A DNA stretch of 64,000 nucleotides from Algirhabdus cladophorae (GCF_044772865.1 NZ_CP173029.1:1178001-1242000); one strand, 5' to 3'. Counted from the stretch's first letter, positions 51,583 to 59,548 are shown. The notes: generated by a model not told the origin, from the sequence alone. Numbers and translations are program-made.

Positions 51583-51996
51583 TCAAGCTGCGCGGTAAAG
51601 CTGCTCGATCAACTCACTGCGTTCATGATGCGCAAAATCAAGAACCAAGATATCTTCAAGCTTCACTTCAGAATAATCAGAGCAGTGTTTCGCAAACTCT
51701 ATGACCTCTTCAAGGGTTTCGTCTGCATGCCAAGTGGTCATGACGAATTTATCCTCAGGATAGTCGCCATAGTTGTAAGACTCTAGAAATGCCCAATCCA
51801 CGCTATCGTCCCAAGCAGAACACTCCATTCCCCATGCCAACGAAAAGAGGCACCCAGCTTTCACAAGCGCTTTGCTGACCTCGTTACGATAGATTCCGCT
51901 AACTTCGCGCTCGACGAGTATGAGGCACTTGAATTTGGTCATCTGCTTCGGAAAGGAAACAGGCACATCAGTGGGTAAGAAGACGTATTTGAACAT
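51583..51996 (-). CDS. DUF7684-like small acidic protein
   Basis: A 137-residue protein starting MFKYVFLPTDVPVSFPK. Motifs KCLILVEREVSGIYRNEVSKALVKAGCLF, LAWGMECSAWDDSVDWAFLE and DKFVMTTWHADETLEEVIEFAKHC match the pattern I associate with DUF7684 proteins (small, acidic, sporadic in bacteria, function unknown; some sit in immunity-like positions). Its open frame begins at 52059 with GTG; the ATG at 51996 gives the expected N-terminus but has no strong ribosome site, so the start is uncertain. It is an orphan in this region. Confidence 0.6.
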   Translation of the reverse strand: MFKYVFLPTDVPVSFPKQMTKFKCLILVEREVSGIYRNEVSKALVKAGCLFSLAWGMECSAWDDSVDWAFLESYNYGDYPEDKFVMTTWHADETLEEVIEFAKHCSDYSEVKLEDILVLDFAHHERSELIEQLYRAA

Positions 51997-52116
51997 ATGC
52001 AGGAGGTGACAATCAGACCGCCCGTTAGTCAAGACGAACGACAAGACCTTATGCAACACTTGCCTTTAGGGGCACTCCGAGAACGGCATCACAGTCCCGC
52101 TCGGCCGTCGTCCGAT

Positions 52117-52230
52117 AAGAAAGGCGTCACTGAGAGCGCCCTTTGTCTATTCCGAGGTGCTTGGCTTTAAAGGTTCAACCTGTCTTTGGGCATGCCGACG
52201 GTGGTGCCCCGGTGTCGGCAGAGTTCTGGG
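52117..52230 (-). pseudogene. Degenerate duplicate of the tkt 3' end and terminator
   Basis: Compared with 54614-54715, this stretch shares the hairpin arm GCGCCCTTTG and the string GAGGTGCTTGGCTTTA(A/G)AGG, and continues with weaker similarity into the coding end. On the minus strand it reads ...TVGMPKDRLNL-stop against tkt ...TAAKVKDLLGL-stop. It looks like a residue of a second transketolase end, about 2.5 kb from the real one. The remaining sequence in 51997-52335 shows no gene. Confidence 0.5.
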
Positions 52231-52335
52231 ACGTGTGAGGGCATAGCAGGGGCTATTGGACGGGCGAAATTGCAGTCAATCCCGGCAATGAGCGCAACGT
52301 GCCACATACCGCAGAGGGTTTGAATGGTTTCTTAT

Positions 52336-53232
52336 CTAGCTATCGATCATATTTTCAGAGCGGCAAAGGTCTGCCACAAACAGACTGACGATACCGTCCT
52401 TTGATGCGTTTGAAGGCCATTCGGCAAAGACGTCCAAGGCTTCTAGGTCCCAATCCGGCAGCACAATCTGCACATCGCCTTTTGAGACATCTTCCTCTGT
52501 CAAAAATTCGGGGACGATTGCTATCCCGGCAGCCTCCTTCACAAATCGATAGACCGCCAGTGAACTGTTCGCTGTTATTTGACCAACCGGGTCGATCTTT
52601 ACTGGGCTTTGCCCCGATCTTGTCAGTCGTTGGTTGGACCCTTTCACGCCCGCCAACATGACCCAACTTAGCCCTTTAAGATCGTCGGGCGTCTTGATCG
52701 GCTCAAACTGGGACAAGTAAGACGAGGCACCCGCGATGCACCTTCTGCCTTCAAACAGGGTCTGACGGTTGGGTGCCTGACTATTCTTTGCACCCACTTG
52801 GATGGACACATCAAAACCGTCCTCAATGAGATGTCGCCGCTGGTCGCTGAACTCCAACCGAATGTCTATTTTTGGATGCCGCGCACAAAAATCCGTTATG
52901 TGCTTGATCAGACGCGACTGTGACAATCCTGATGTGGCGGTGACCCGCAGCACGCCGGACGGTTCACTTAATGTGCCGCGCAAATCATCCAGTGCCGCAG
53001 TGACGGCATCGTTCATGATATGCGCCGACTTTAGCAACCGCTCGCCCTCGGGGGTGAGGGTAAATTTGCGCGTGGTGCGATAGATCAGCGTTACACCCAG
53101 CTTGGCTTCAAGCTGAGAGATGTGGTGACTGACAACGGACGGAGCGAGGCGCAAGTCGTCTGCTGCACCTTTGAACGTGCCGTGATCAACGGCTCTGGCG
53201 AAAATTGCAATCTGGCGCAACTCGTCAATCAT
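52336..53232 (-). CDS. LysR-family transcriptional regulator
   Basis: A 298-residue regulator of the group with MIDELRQIAIFARAVDHGTFKGAADDL at the N-terminus (winged helix, PSVVSHHISQLEAKLG recognition region) and an effector-binding domain (LRVTATSGLSQSRLIKHI). It belongs to the subgroup often called CrgA/DmlR-like. GGAG stands nine bases before the ATG at 53232. It is divergent from the secreted lectin and lipocalin-like genes, with 132 bases between starts, so it probably regulates them; the inducing ligand is unknown. Confidence 0.85.
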   Translation of the reverse strand: MIDELRQIAIFARAVDHGTFKGAADDLRLAPSVVSHHISQLEAKLGVTLIYRTTRKFTLTPEGERLLKSAHIMNDAVTAALDDLRGTLSEPSGVLRVTATSGLSQSRLIKHITDFCARHPKIDIRLEFSDQRRHLIEDGFDVSIQVGAKNSQAPNRQTLFEGRRCIAGASSYLSQFEPIKTPDDLKGLSWVMLAGVKGSNQRLTRSGQSPVKIDPVGQITANSSLAVYRFVKEAAGIAIVPEFLTEEDVSKGDVQIVLPDWDLEALDVFAEWPSNASKDGIVSLFVADLCRSENMIDS

Positions 53233-53364
53233 TAATCTACTCCATCGAATTCTCAGTTTGTACAATACCATCTTGTGAATTCAACGTAATGCACGATGAT
53301 CGATTGGGAAACCCTTGGGTGGGTCAATGCCGACCCAAAATTCAATCACAGAAAGACGTATCAG

Positions 53365-53976
53365 ATGCGGCACCAAACCCTTTTAGCAGTCCTCTTTACC
53401 GCTGTGTCCTCGGCGTCCATGGCGTTTGCACAACCGACGGGCCCGGCGCCAGTCAATGGTGCTGATGAAGCGTATTTTCTGCGGGTGGGTTTGCCATTGG
53501 ATGAACCACGGCACCTGTGCGTCGACACAAGAGGATTTGGCGACACCCCCAAGACAGATGAATCGCTTTGGGTTCATACCTGCAAAGACGGTATGTGGAA
53601 CCTCGACATGCGCTTCGAGAGTTCGGCTGCTGGAACCGAGATTATCATGCCTCAATACGGGATGTGTATGGCCGCGCTGGAACCTAAAGCGGGGACCGAG
53701 ATTTGGTTGCAGGCCTGTGGCACAGACGCAGCCAAGTGGGTTTGGGACAACGCACGGCTCACATACGGTCTGGATCCATCGCTTTGCCTGACAATTGTCG
53801 AGGGGCGCTCGGAAATGACGCCTGGTGGCGCGCAGTTCCCACCCAAATATCGCTGGCGGGGGCTTTCGTTAGAGGCCTGTTCGGACGAGGCCATCGAACG
53901 GCAACTTTGGGCGCTCACAGAACCCTTGGACGTCGCCGCACCAATTCTCCCCCCGGTTGGAAGCCTGCTCGACTGA
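53365..53976 (+). CDS. Secreted protein with ricin-type (beta-trefoil) lectin domain
   Basis: A 203-residue exported protein. A signal peptide (MRHQTLLAVLFTAVSSASMAFA) is followed by a domain with the beta-trefoil rhythm of ricin B lectins: HLCVDTRGF ... LWVHTCKDGMWNLDMRF ... MCMAALEPKAGTEIWLQACGTDAAKWVW ... LCLTIVEG ... LEACSDEAIERQLWAL. The Q/x-W motifs are variants (MWN, KWVW, QLW), and paired Cys residues fit disulfides. It likely binds glycans outside the cytoplasm. The frame opens at 53296; the ATG at 53365 starts the signal peptide. The lipocalin-like gene follows 61 bases later. Confidence 0.75.
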   Translation: MRHQTLLAVLFTAVSSASMAFAQPTGPAPVNGADEAYFLRVGLPLDEPRHLCVDTRGFGDTPKTDESLWVHTCKDGMWNLDMRFESSAAGTEIIMPQYGMCMAALEPKAGTEIWLQACGTDAAKWVWDNARLTYGLDPSLCLTIVEGRSEMTPGGAQFPPKYRWRGLSLEACSDEAIERQLWALTEPLDVAAPILPPVGSLLD

Positions 53977-54037
53977 TGTTGCACGGGCCTCATGCAAAGC
54001 TTCCCAAAGCTCTTTAAAACTTCGAAAGGACACCCTC

Positions 54038-54460
54038 ATGAAAGCACTTCCTCGACTGTCAAAATGTCTTGCAACTATTCTCGCCCTGCAATTTGCGGCT
54101 GGGATCGCATGGGCACAGGTTGGCACCGGAACCCACAATCTGGATGGCACCGAAGTCAACTGGACCTACAACAACAACGATGCTCAGATGATCGTTTCAT
54201 TTGCGGGCGGGCTTGCTGAGTACGAATGGATCGCCGGGGCGCCGAAGGGCAACTCCGATAGTGAAATCCCCTATTCGTCGCGTGAAATCGCACCGAACGT
54301 CTATTTGATGTCGTGGGTACAAGATGGCCGCCCCGATTACATCACGATGATTTTTAATTTCAATGACATGACAATCGCAACGACTGGTGTTTTGCGACCC
54401 GGAACCGACGAAGAACGGCGGCTGTTTTTGGATGGCGTTATCAACAGCGTTGACCGTTGA
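54038..54460 (+). CDS. Secreted lipocalin-like protein (MoaF / phenolic acid decarboxylase-related fold)
   Basis: A 140-residue protein with a signal peptide (CLATILALQFAAGIAWA) and a small beta-barrel domain: GTHNLDGTEVNWTYNNNDAQMIVSFAGG, SREIAPNVYLMSWVQDGRPDYITMIFNFN. The YxMSW and late NFN motifs recall MoaF-type and phenolic acid decarboxylase-like lipocalins. Export argues against the cytoplasmic PAD activity, so ligand binding is more likely. GAAAGGA is seven bases upstream of the ATG. It is downstream of the lectin gene and probably cotranscribed under control of the divergent LysR regulator. An inverted-repeat terminator follows. Confidence 0.6.
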   Translation: MKALPRLSKCLATILALQFAAGIAWAQVGTGTHNLDGTEVNWTYNNNDAQMIVSFAGGLAEYEWIAGAPKGNSDSEIPYSSREIAPNVYLMSWVQDGRPDYITMIFNFNDMTIATTGVLRPGTDEERRLFLDGVINSVDR

Positions 54461-54489
54461 TACTTGAAAAGTAATCAAAACATCGTGCC

Positions 54490-54537
54490 CGCGCCCGTTT
54501 GGTGAAAGTTCAATTCAACACGTAAGAAACGGGCGCG
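54490..54537 (+). terminator. Long inverted repeat after the lipocalin-like gene
   Basis: CGCGCCCGTTT (54490-54500) and AAACGGGCGCG (54527-54537) form an 11-bp perfect stem with a 26-base loop, 30 bases after the stop. A weak T-run (GTGTTTAG) follows. Confidence 0.5.
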
Positions 54538-54617
54538 AGTGTTTAGGGCTGCAAAGCTGCCATTACTGCAACCGCAGCGCATTGGCGCTTTGTCTGTTGA
54601 GCATTTATCCAACAAGA

Positions 54618-54639
54618 AGGGCGCCGCTGTGGGCGCCCT
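54618..54639. terminator. tkt terminator
   Basis: AGGGCGCC (54618-54625) pairs with GGCGCCCT (54632-54639), six-base loop, between the lipocalin-like gene and the convergent tkt end. The same right arm survives in the degenerate copy near 52140. Confidence 0.7.
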
Positions 54640-54663
54640 TTGGTTGTTCTGAGGTGCTTGGCT

Positions 54664-56688
54664 TTAGAGGCCCAGCAAGTCTTTGACCTTGGCGGCTGTG
54701 TTTTCGGCGGTGATGCCGAATTCCTTGTAGAGAGTTTCGGCGGGGGCAGAGGCGCCAAAGCCGTGCATACCGATAAAGCCGGATTTCTCGCGTTTGCCGC
54801 GCTCGCCAAAGAGCCAACGATCCCAGCCAAAGCGGATGCCTGCCTCAATGGCGACGCGCACTGGGCCGCCGGGTAGGACGCGCTTGCGGTAGGCATCGTC
54901 TTGTTCTTCGAACAGTTCCCAACAGGGCATGGACACCACGCGGGTGCCGATGCCTTCGGCCTCGAGCAAGTCGCGCGCGGCCATGGCAATGGACACTTCG
55001 GACCCTGTCGCCATCAAGATGGCTTGGCGTTTGCCCGAAATAGCATCGGCCAGAACATACCCGCCTTTGGCGGTCAGGTTGGCTGTTTTGTGCTCGGTGC
55101 GTACAGTGGGCAGGCCTTGGCGGGACAGGGCCAGCACGGAAGGTGTGGATTTGGAGGTCAGGGCGACTTCCCATGCCTCGGCTGTCTCGACCGTATCAGC
55201 GGGGCGGAACACATGGGTGTTGGGTGTCGCGCGCAGCATTGCCAGATGTTCGATCGGTTGGTGTGTTGGGCCATCTTCGCCCAGACCGATGCTGTCGTGG
55301 GTCATCACGTAGGTCACTGGAATGCCCATGAGCGCGGAAAGGCGCATGGCCCCGCGTGCATAGTCAGTAAAGCACATGAACGTCCCACCATAGGGGCGCA
55401 CACCGCCGTGCAGGGCCATACCGTTCATGGCTGCAGCCATGCCGTGTTCGCGGATGCCGTAGTACATGTAGCGGCCTGCGCGGTTGGTCGCGTCATGCAC
55501 GCCCAGATCCTTGGTCAGGGTGTTGTTAGAGCCTGTCAGATCTGCCGAGCCACCGAAGGTTTCGGTCATGATCGGGTTCACCACTTCCAGCACCATCTCA
55601 GAGGATTTGCGTGTGGCCACTTTGGGTGCGCTTTCGCTGATCTGCTTTTTCAGGGCCTTGATCGTGGCGGACAGGCGTTTGTGCGCATCCCCTTCATAGA
55701 CGCGGGTAAACTGGTCCTGTTTGGATTTTGACAGGGTTTCGAAACGAGTTTGCCATTCGGCGTGATCCGCAGCACCGCGGCTGCCGATGGCCTCCCAAGC
55801 GGATTTGATGTCGGCAGGAACCTCAAACGGGCCTGCGGTCCAACCGTAGCCTTCTTTGGCGGCGGCCATTTGATCCGCATCGGTCAAGGCGCCGTGGCCT
55901 TTGGATGTATCTTGGGCGGCATGGCCCAAGGCGATATGGGTTTTACAAGCAATCATCGAAGGCTTTTTGGATTTTTTCGCGGCGATCAGGGCCTCATCGA
56001 TGGCCTGCGGGTCGTGGCCGTCGATGGATTGCACGTGCCAGCCCGAGGCCTTGAAGCGCATGACTTGATCGGTGACGTCGGCAATATCCACAGTGCCGTC
56101 GATGGTGATGTTGTTGTTGTCCCAAAGAACAATCAGCTTGCCCAGTTTTTGCTTGCCGGCAAGCCCGATGGCCTCCTGGCTGACGCCCTCCATCAAGCAG
56201 CCATCGCCTGCGATGACATAGGTGTGGTGGTCTTGGACTTTTTTGCCGAACTGGGCGCGCAGCAATTCTTCGGCCAATGCAAAGCCGATGGAGTTTGCGA
56301 TCCCTTGCCCCAAAGGACCGGTGGTTGTTTCAATACCTCGGGCGTGGCCAAATTCAGGGTGACCTGCGGTTTTCGCGCCCCATTGGCGGAAGTTTTTGAT
56401 CTGGTCGATGGGCATATCTTCGTAGCCCGTCAGATGCATCAAGGAATAAAGCAACATCGAGCCATGACCAGCCGACAGGATGAACCGGTCGCGGTCGGGC
56501 CAGTTGGGGGCAGAGGCGTCGAACTTCAGGTGTTTTTCGAACAAAACCGTGGCCACATCGGCCATGCCCATTGCCATACCGGAGTGTCCCGAATTGGCAG
56601 CAGCAACAGCGTCCAGTGTGAGCGCGCGAATGGCGCAGGCTTTGGACCAGTGGTCGGGGTTGGCGGCGCGAAGGGCTGCAATATCCAA
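54664..56688 (-). CDS. tkt: Transketolase
   Basis: Thiamine-diphosphate enzyme of the pentose phosphate and Calvin cycles, moving two-carbon ketol units. The 674-residue protein has GHPEFGHARGIETTTGPLGQGIANS, the ThDP motif GDGCLMEGVSQEA...NN, the pyrimidine-binding domain (FGGSADLTGSNNT, YGIREHGMAAAMNG) and the C-terminal domain. The frame opens at 56802 and contains an ATG at 56721 without a ribosome site. A TTG at 56688, giving MDIAALRAANPDHW as in relatives, has AAAGGA eight bases upstream and is preferred. In many relatives tkt is near gap; here about 14 kb of accessory genes separates them. Confidence 0.94.
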   Translation of the reverse strand: MDIAALRAANPDHWSKACAIRALTLDAVAAANSGHSGMAMGMADVATVLFEKHLKFDASAPNWPDRDRFILSAGHGSMLLYSLMHLTGYEDMPIDQIKNFRQWGAKTAGHPEFGHARGIETTTGPLGQGIANSIGFALAEELLRAQFGKKVQDHHTYVIAGDGCLMEGVSQEAIGLAGKQKLGKLIVLWDNNNITIDGTVDIADVTDQVMRFKASGWHVQSIDGHDPQAIDEALIAAKKSKKPSMIACKTHIALGHAAQDTSKGHGALTDADQMAAAKEGYGWTAGPFEVPADIKSAWEAIGSRGAADHAEWQTRFETLSKSKQDQFTRVYEGDAHKRLSATIKALKKQISESAPKVATRKSSEMVLEVVNPIMTETFGGSADLTGSNNTLTKDLGVHDATNRAGRYMYYGIREHGMAAAMNGMALHGGVRPYGGTFMCFTDYARGAMRLSALMGIPVTYVMTHDSIGLGEDGPTHQPIEHLAMLRATPNTHVFRPADTVETAEAWEVALTSKSTPSVLALSRQGLPTVRTEHKTANLTAKGGYVLADAISGKRQAILMATGSEVSIAMAARDLLEAEGIGTRVVSMPCWELFEEQDDAYRKRVLPGGPVRVAIEAGIRFGWDRWLFGERGKREKSGFIGMHGFGASAPAETLYKEFGITAENTAAKVKDLLGL

Positions 56689-56956
56689 GAGAGACGTCCT
56701 TTGATTGAGAGTAGAGTCCATTTGCTTTGTGATAACAGGGTGGCCTTGAAGTTCAAGCGGTCCGTGTCGGGATGAACTGCGGGCCCTAAGCCTTTGGAAC
56801 AAAAGGTGCGCAAATGGTTGTTAACTTGCTAAGATAATGCAAGATCTTGGGCCGAATCGTACAGTGATGCTGTGTTAGGCCTTGAAACAGGGCGCATAGA
56901 ATAAAGCGTTGCGATGCGACGCGGCAGACGAAACCCGTCTAGAAGGATAGGGACAG

Positions 56957-57427
56957 ATGAGCACAATAGAGGCATTGGAGCAAAGAATAACCTCAGCTTT
57001 GGAGCGGATTGGTACGGGATTGGACCAGTTGTCTGCTCCGGTCGCGCAGGCAGTTCCAGAGCCCGGGCTGCAAGAGGCGTTGGATGAGGAAAAGTTGGCC
57101 AACACCCAATTGCAAGAGCGCCTGAAGGCCGTCAATCAGCAATTTGAGGCCTCGACCGCCGAGGCGAAAGAGCGTTTGGCAGCGCAAGCTGAGACATTGG
57201 AACGGTTGGATATGGAAGTGCAGCAATTGCAGCGGGCCAATCAGCAACTCCGCGACAATAACGCGGCTTTGCGGGCTGCAAATGCCGAAGGGGTTGCGCA
57301 GCCTGAACTGATTAATCAAGGCCTTGAAGCGGAACTGGACGGGTTGCGTGCCGCAAGATCTGCGGACCGGGCCGAGTTGGATGCGGTTTTGGCCGAGTTG
57401 AAACCAATCGTGGAAGGGCAAGTCTGA
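56957..57427 (+). CDS. Coiled-coil protein encoded with zapA
   Basis: A 156-residue soluble protein, almost wholly coiled coil from about residue 40 to 150 (KLANTQLQERLKAVNQQFEAS; LERLDMEVQQLQRANQQLRDN), with many Gln/Leu/Glu heptads and no signal or TM segment. Its stop overlaps the zapA start by one base (TGATG), so the two are translationally coupled. A role in Z-ring organisation, like ZapB in enterobacteria, is plausible from this pairing, but sequence alone does not show homology. Confidence 0.65.
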   Translation: MSTIEALEQRITSALERIGTGLDQLSAPVAQAVPEPGLQEALDEEKLANTQLQERLKAVNQQFEASTAEAKERLAAQAETLERLDMEVQQLQRANQQLRDNNAALRAANAEGVAQPELINQGLEAELDGLRAARSADRAELDAVLAELKPIVEGQV

Positions 57428-57828
57428 TGGCGGAAGTTGATATTACCATTGGCGCGCGCGTCTTTACGGTGTCTTGCCAAGAAGGCGAAGAGCATTTCTT
57501 GCATGCAGCGGCAAAGTATCTGGACACTGAGGCGCAAATTCTGGTGGACCAGATTGGTCGGTTGCCAGAAAACCGGATGTTGCTGATGGCGGGTCTGATG
57601 TTGGCGGATAAAACCGCTGGGTTGGACGAAAAAGTGCGGATTGCGGCTGAAACTGTCGGCAAGCTTGAAGCACGGATTGAAGAGCTGGAAAACCGCCCCT
57701 CGCCTCAAGCGGAACGGGTGGAAGTGGCGGTTGTGCCAGACAGCGTGACCGATGCGTTGGCGGAGCTTGCAGCGCGGGCCGAGGCTTTGGCAGAGACAGT
57801 GGAAGCAAAAGTACCTGAGGCGGGATAG
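57427..57828 (+). CDS. zapA: Cell division protein ZapA
   Basis: Crosslinks FtsZ filaments at the division site. The 133-residue protein begins MAEVDITIGARVFTVSCQEGEEHFLHAAAKYLD, the ZapA N-terminal domain with the conserved E-E-x-x-x-x-x-A-A-x-x-L/V-D pattern, followed by the helix containing NRMLLMAGLMLADK and a long coiled coil. Its start overlaps the preceding coiled-coil gene by one base. A hairpin and a repeat element follow the stop. Confidence 0.88.
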   Translation: MAEVDITIGARVFTVSCQEGEEHFLHAAAKYLDTEAQILVDQIGRLPENRMLLMAGLMLADKTAGLDEKVRIAAETVGKLEARIEELENRPSPQAERVEVAVVPDSVTDALAELAARAEALAETVEAKVPEAG

Positions 57829-57875
57829 ATTTGCAGTTGCGGGACGATCTTACGATCGGCGCCTGCGGCGGGCAG

Positions 57876-57896
57876 GGGCGACGCTGCGCGTCGCCC
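57876..57896. terminator. zapA terminator hairpin
   Basis: GGGCGACGC (57876-57884) pairs with GCGTCGCCC (57888-57896), three-base loop, followed by GTTTGAGTATTT. It lies between zapA and the convergent MepA-like gene. Confidence 0.7.
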
Positions 57897-57897
57897 G

Positions 57898-57930
57898 TTT
57901 GAGTATTTAGAGAAAAAAGAAACCTAAGGC
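57898..57930. repeat. Intergenic repeat motif, copy 2
   Basis: TTTGAGTATTT, AGA, GAAAAAAGAA, then CCTAAGG. Nearly identical to 29733-29763 and again placed directly after a GC-rich hairpin between convergent genes. Confidence 0.6.
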
Positions 57931-58025
57931 GCGTTGGATTGGCTGCGCTTTGCATTTTGAGCGCCAAACAAAACATGGAATGCGCCGCAGGCGCGCCTTT
58001 GGATTACGGTTGGCTGCAGGAGAGT

Positions 58026-58766
58026 TTAAATTTGGAAATGGATGTGGTCGTCGTGGCGGGCGGCGCGGCATCCTTGGAACCGAACTTTTTCCTGAGTGGG
58101 GGCAAATCGCGCCTTTAAGTGAGGTTCCACGAATATTTTCTCTGTCTTTTGGTTTTGAGCCAGCCAAAACAGAGCAGATTTCATGCGGTCTGTGTCCAGC
58201 GACAAATCACGCCAGAGCGGTTTGAGCCAGCCCATGTCCCATCTAAGGGTAATACGGTTTTTCGGACATGATGTTGGACCGACTTCAAAGGCAAAGTAGC
58301 CAAGGGGGCTGGGGGTTTTGGTTGTGATTTCATTGTCTCCATTTTTGTAAAACAGGGCGATATCCACTTTGTTTCCGTCGTTGTGAGACAGGTGTGGGAG
58401 TAATGGGACCCCATCGATAAATGGAAAGTTTGCATCCAAGATTCGGGTTTGGGTTCCGGGGTGCTTTTGGGCCATAGCCTGTGCAAATCTGTTGAGTTCA
58501 AGTTCCATCGCCGGTGTTACGTAGTGCCGGTTCAACACGCAAAACACAGGGCTGTGCATTTGAAGAGAAGCGGTTGATTTACACGGCAAGGCTACGCGTC
58601 CAAAGACTGGTGCGATAGCGACTGTTGCGACGGTGAGCCCTGCGTAGAGAGCCAGAAATGTCAAAGTTTTGCGACGAAAAAGGCGAGACAGCAGCCACGC
58701 TATCCCGCCAATTTGGGTCAATATTGCCAACAGCCCTGCGATAAGCAGATGCAGTGCTGCGCGCAT
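58026..58766 (-). CDS. Membrane-anchored MepA/LAS-like peptidase
   Basis: A 246-residue protein with two N-terminal hydrophobic helices (residues about 5-25 and 35-55) and an extracytoplasmic domain. It contains LPHLSHNDGNKVDIALFY and a terminal RAARHDDHIHFQI. These give the H-x6-D and final HxH zinc ligands of penicillin-insensitive murein endopeptidase (MepA, M74) and related LAS peptidases. The middle part is unlike classical MepA and the N-terminal anchor is atypical, so substrate is uncertain; a peptidoglycan crosslink is the best guess. GTG at 58772 is an alternative start. It follows grxD closely. Confidence 0.65.
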   Translation of the reverse strand: MRAALHLLIAGLLAILTQIGGIAWLLSRLFRRKTLTFLALYAGLTVATVAIAPVFGRVALPCKSTASLQMHSPVFCVLNRHYVTPAMELELNRFAQAMAQKHPGTQTRILDANFPFIDGVPLLPHLSHNDGNKVDIALFYKNGDNEITTKTPSPLGYFAFEVGPTSCPKNRITLRWDMGWLKPLWRDLSLDTDRMKSALFWLAQNQKTEKIFVEPHLKARFAPTQEKVRFQGCRAARHDDHIHFQI

Positions 58767-58772
58767 GTGCAC

Positions 58773-59135
58773 TTAGGCGTTGGCTTCGCGGATTTTGTCA
58801 GCTGCCGCTTTGTCATAGCTCACGCCGTTTTCGTCAAACATAGTGTCCAACTCACCGGACAGGGTCATTTCGGTGATAATGTCGCAGCCGCCGACAAATT
58901 CGCCTTTGATGTAAAGCTGGGGAATTGTTGGCCAGTCAGAGAAATCTTTGATGCCTTGGCGGATCGCGTCATCGGCCAGCACGTTCACATCGTTGAAATC
59001 AACGCCCATGAAGTTCAACACCCCAGCCACGCGGCTTGAAAACCCGCATTGGGGCATTTCTTTGGTGCCTTTCATGAACAACACCACGTCGTTTGTGGTT
59101 ATCGTGTCTTGGATTTGGGCATTTGCGTCGGTCAT
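58773..59135 (-). CDS. grxD: Monothiol glutaredoxin (CGFS type)
   Basis: A 120-residue Grx4-family protein with the CGFS active site (PQCGFSSRV), the cis-Pro region WPTIPQLYIKGEFVGGCDI, and normal length. It carries [2Fe-2S] clusters with BolA-type partners and serves iron-sulfur assembly or iron sensing. Its neighbours are a 39-residue membrane peptide gene, whose TGA overlaps the grxD ATG (ATGA), and bolA. That makes a three-gene unit and supports the Grx-BolA pairing. Confidence 0.95.
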   Translation of the reverse strand: MTDANAQIQDTITTNDVVLFMKGTKEMPQCGFSSRVAGVLNFMGVDFNDVNVLADDAIRQGIKDFSDWPTIPQLYIKGEFVGGCDIITEMTLSGELDTMFDENGVSYDKAAADKIREANA

Positions 59136-59251
59136 TTTCTATCCTTTTGCGGGATCTTAACGGGAATAAGTTGGGCTCTGGTCCAGCGCAGGGGCGGCAA
59201 GAGCAGCCAGAGCGGGCCAAGAATGGCGATGAGCACAGCGGTTTTGAGCAT
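59132..59251 (-). CDS. 39-residue membrane peptide between bolA and grxD
   Basis: The frame starts MLKTAVLIAILGPLWLLLPP and ends IPVKIPQKDRK: one N-terminal TM helix and a short basic cytoplasmic or periplasmic tail. Its ATG overlaps the bolA stop (TAATG) and its TGA overlaps the grxD ATG (ATGA), so it is translationally coupled on both sides. This tight packing makes it a real gene despite its size. No known family is recognised. Confidence 0.65.
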   Translation of the reverse strand: MLKTAVLIAILGPLWLLLPPLRWTRAQLIPVKIPQKDRK

Positions 59252-59484
59252 TAGGGTGCTTTCGTTGTGAGGGCCAAGGCGTGCAGTTCGCCGTGGTTTC
59301 CGTCCATTTTGCCTTTGAGGGCGGCGTAGACGGCGCGTTGTTGTTGAACCCGGTTCTTACCGGCAAAACTGGCGTCGATCACCTCGGCGGCGAAATGGGC
59401 GCCGTCATCGCCTTGCACGGTGATTTGCGCGTCAGGGAAGCTTTCGCGGATAAGCGCTTCTATTTCGGGGGCGGATATGGCCAT
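59251..59484 (-). CDS. bolA: BolA-family protein
   Basis: A 77-residue BolA/YrbA-like protein. It shows the fold elements MAISAPEIEALIRESFPDAQITVQGDDGAHFAAEVI and the RVQQQRAVYAALKG helix with the invariant histidine (HGELHALAL) used to coordinate a shared [2Fe-2S] cluster with monothiol glutaredoxins. AAAAGGA is before the ATG. It is first in the bolA / 39-residue peptide / grxD unit, a familiar iron-sulfur trafficking pairing. Confidence 0.92.
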   Translation of the reverse strand: MAISAPEIEALIRESFPDAQITVQGDDGAHFAAEVIDASFAGKNRVQQQRAVYAALKGKMDGNHGELHALALTTKAP

Positions 59485-59548
59485 TTGGCGTCCTTTTGCT
59501 GTCTGGCTTAAAGATAGGCGTGGGGGTGCCTGCGCGCAAGCGTCGGAA

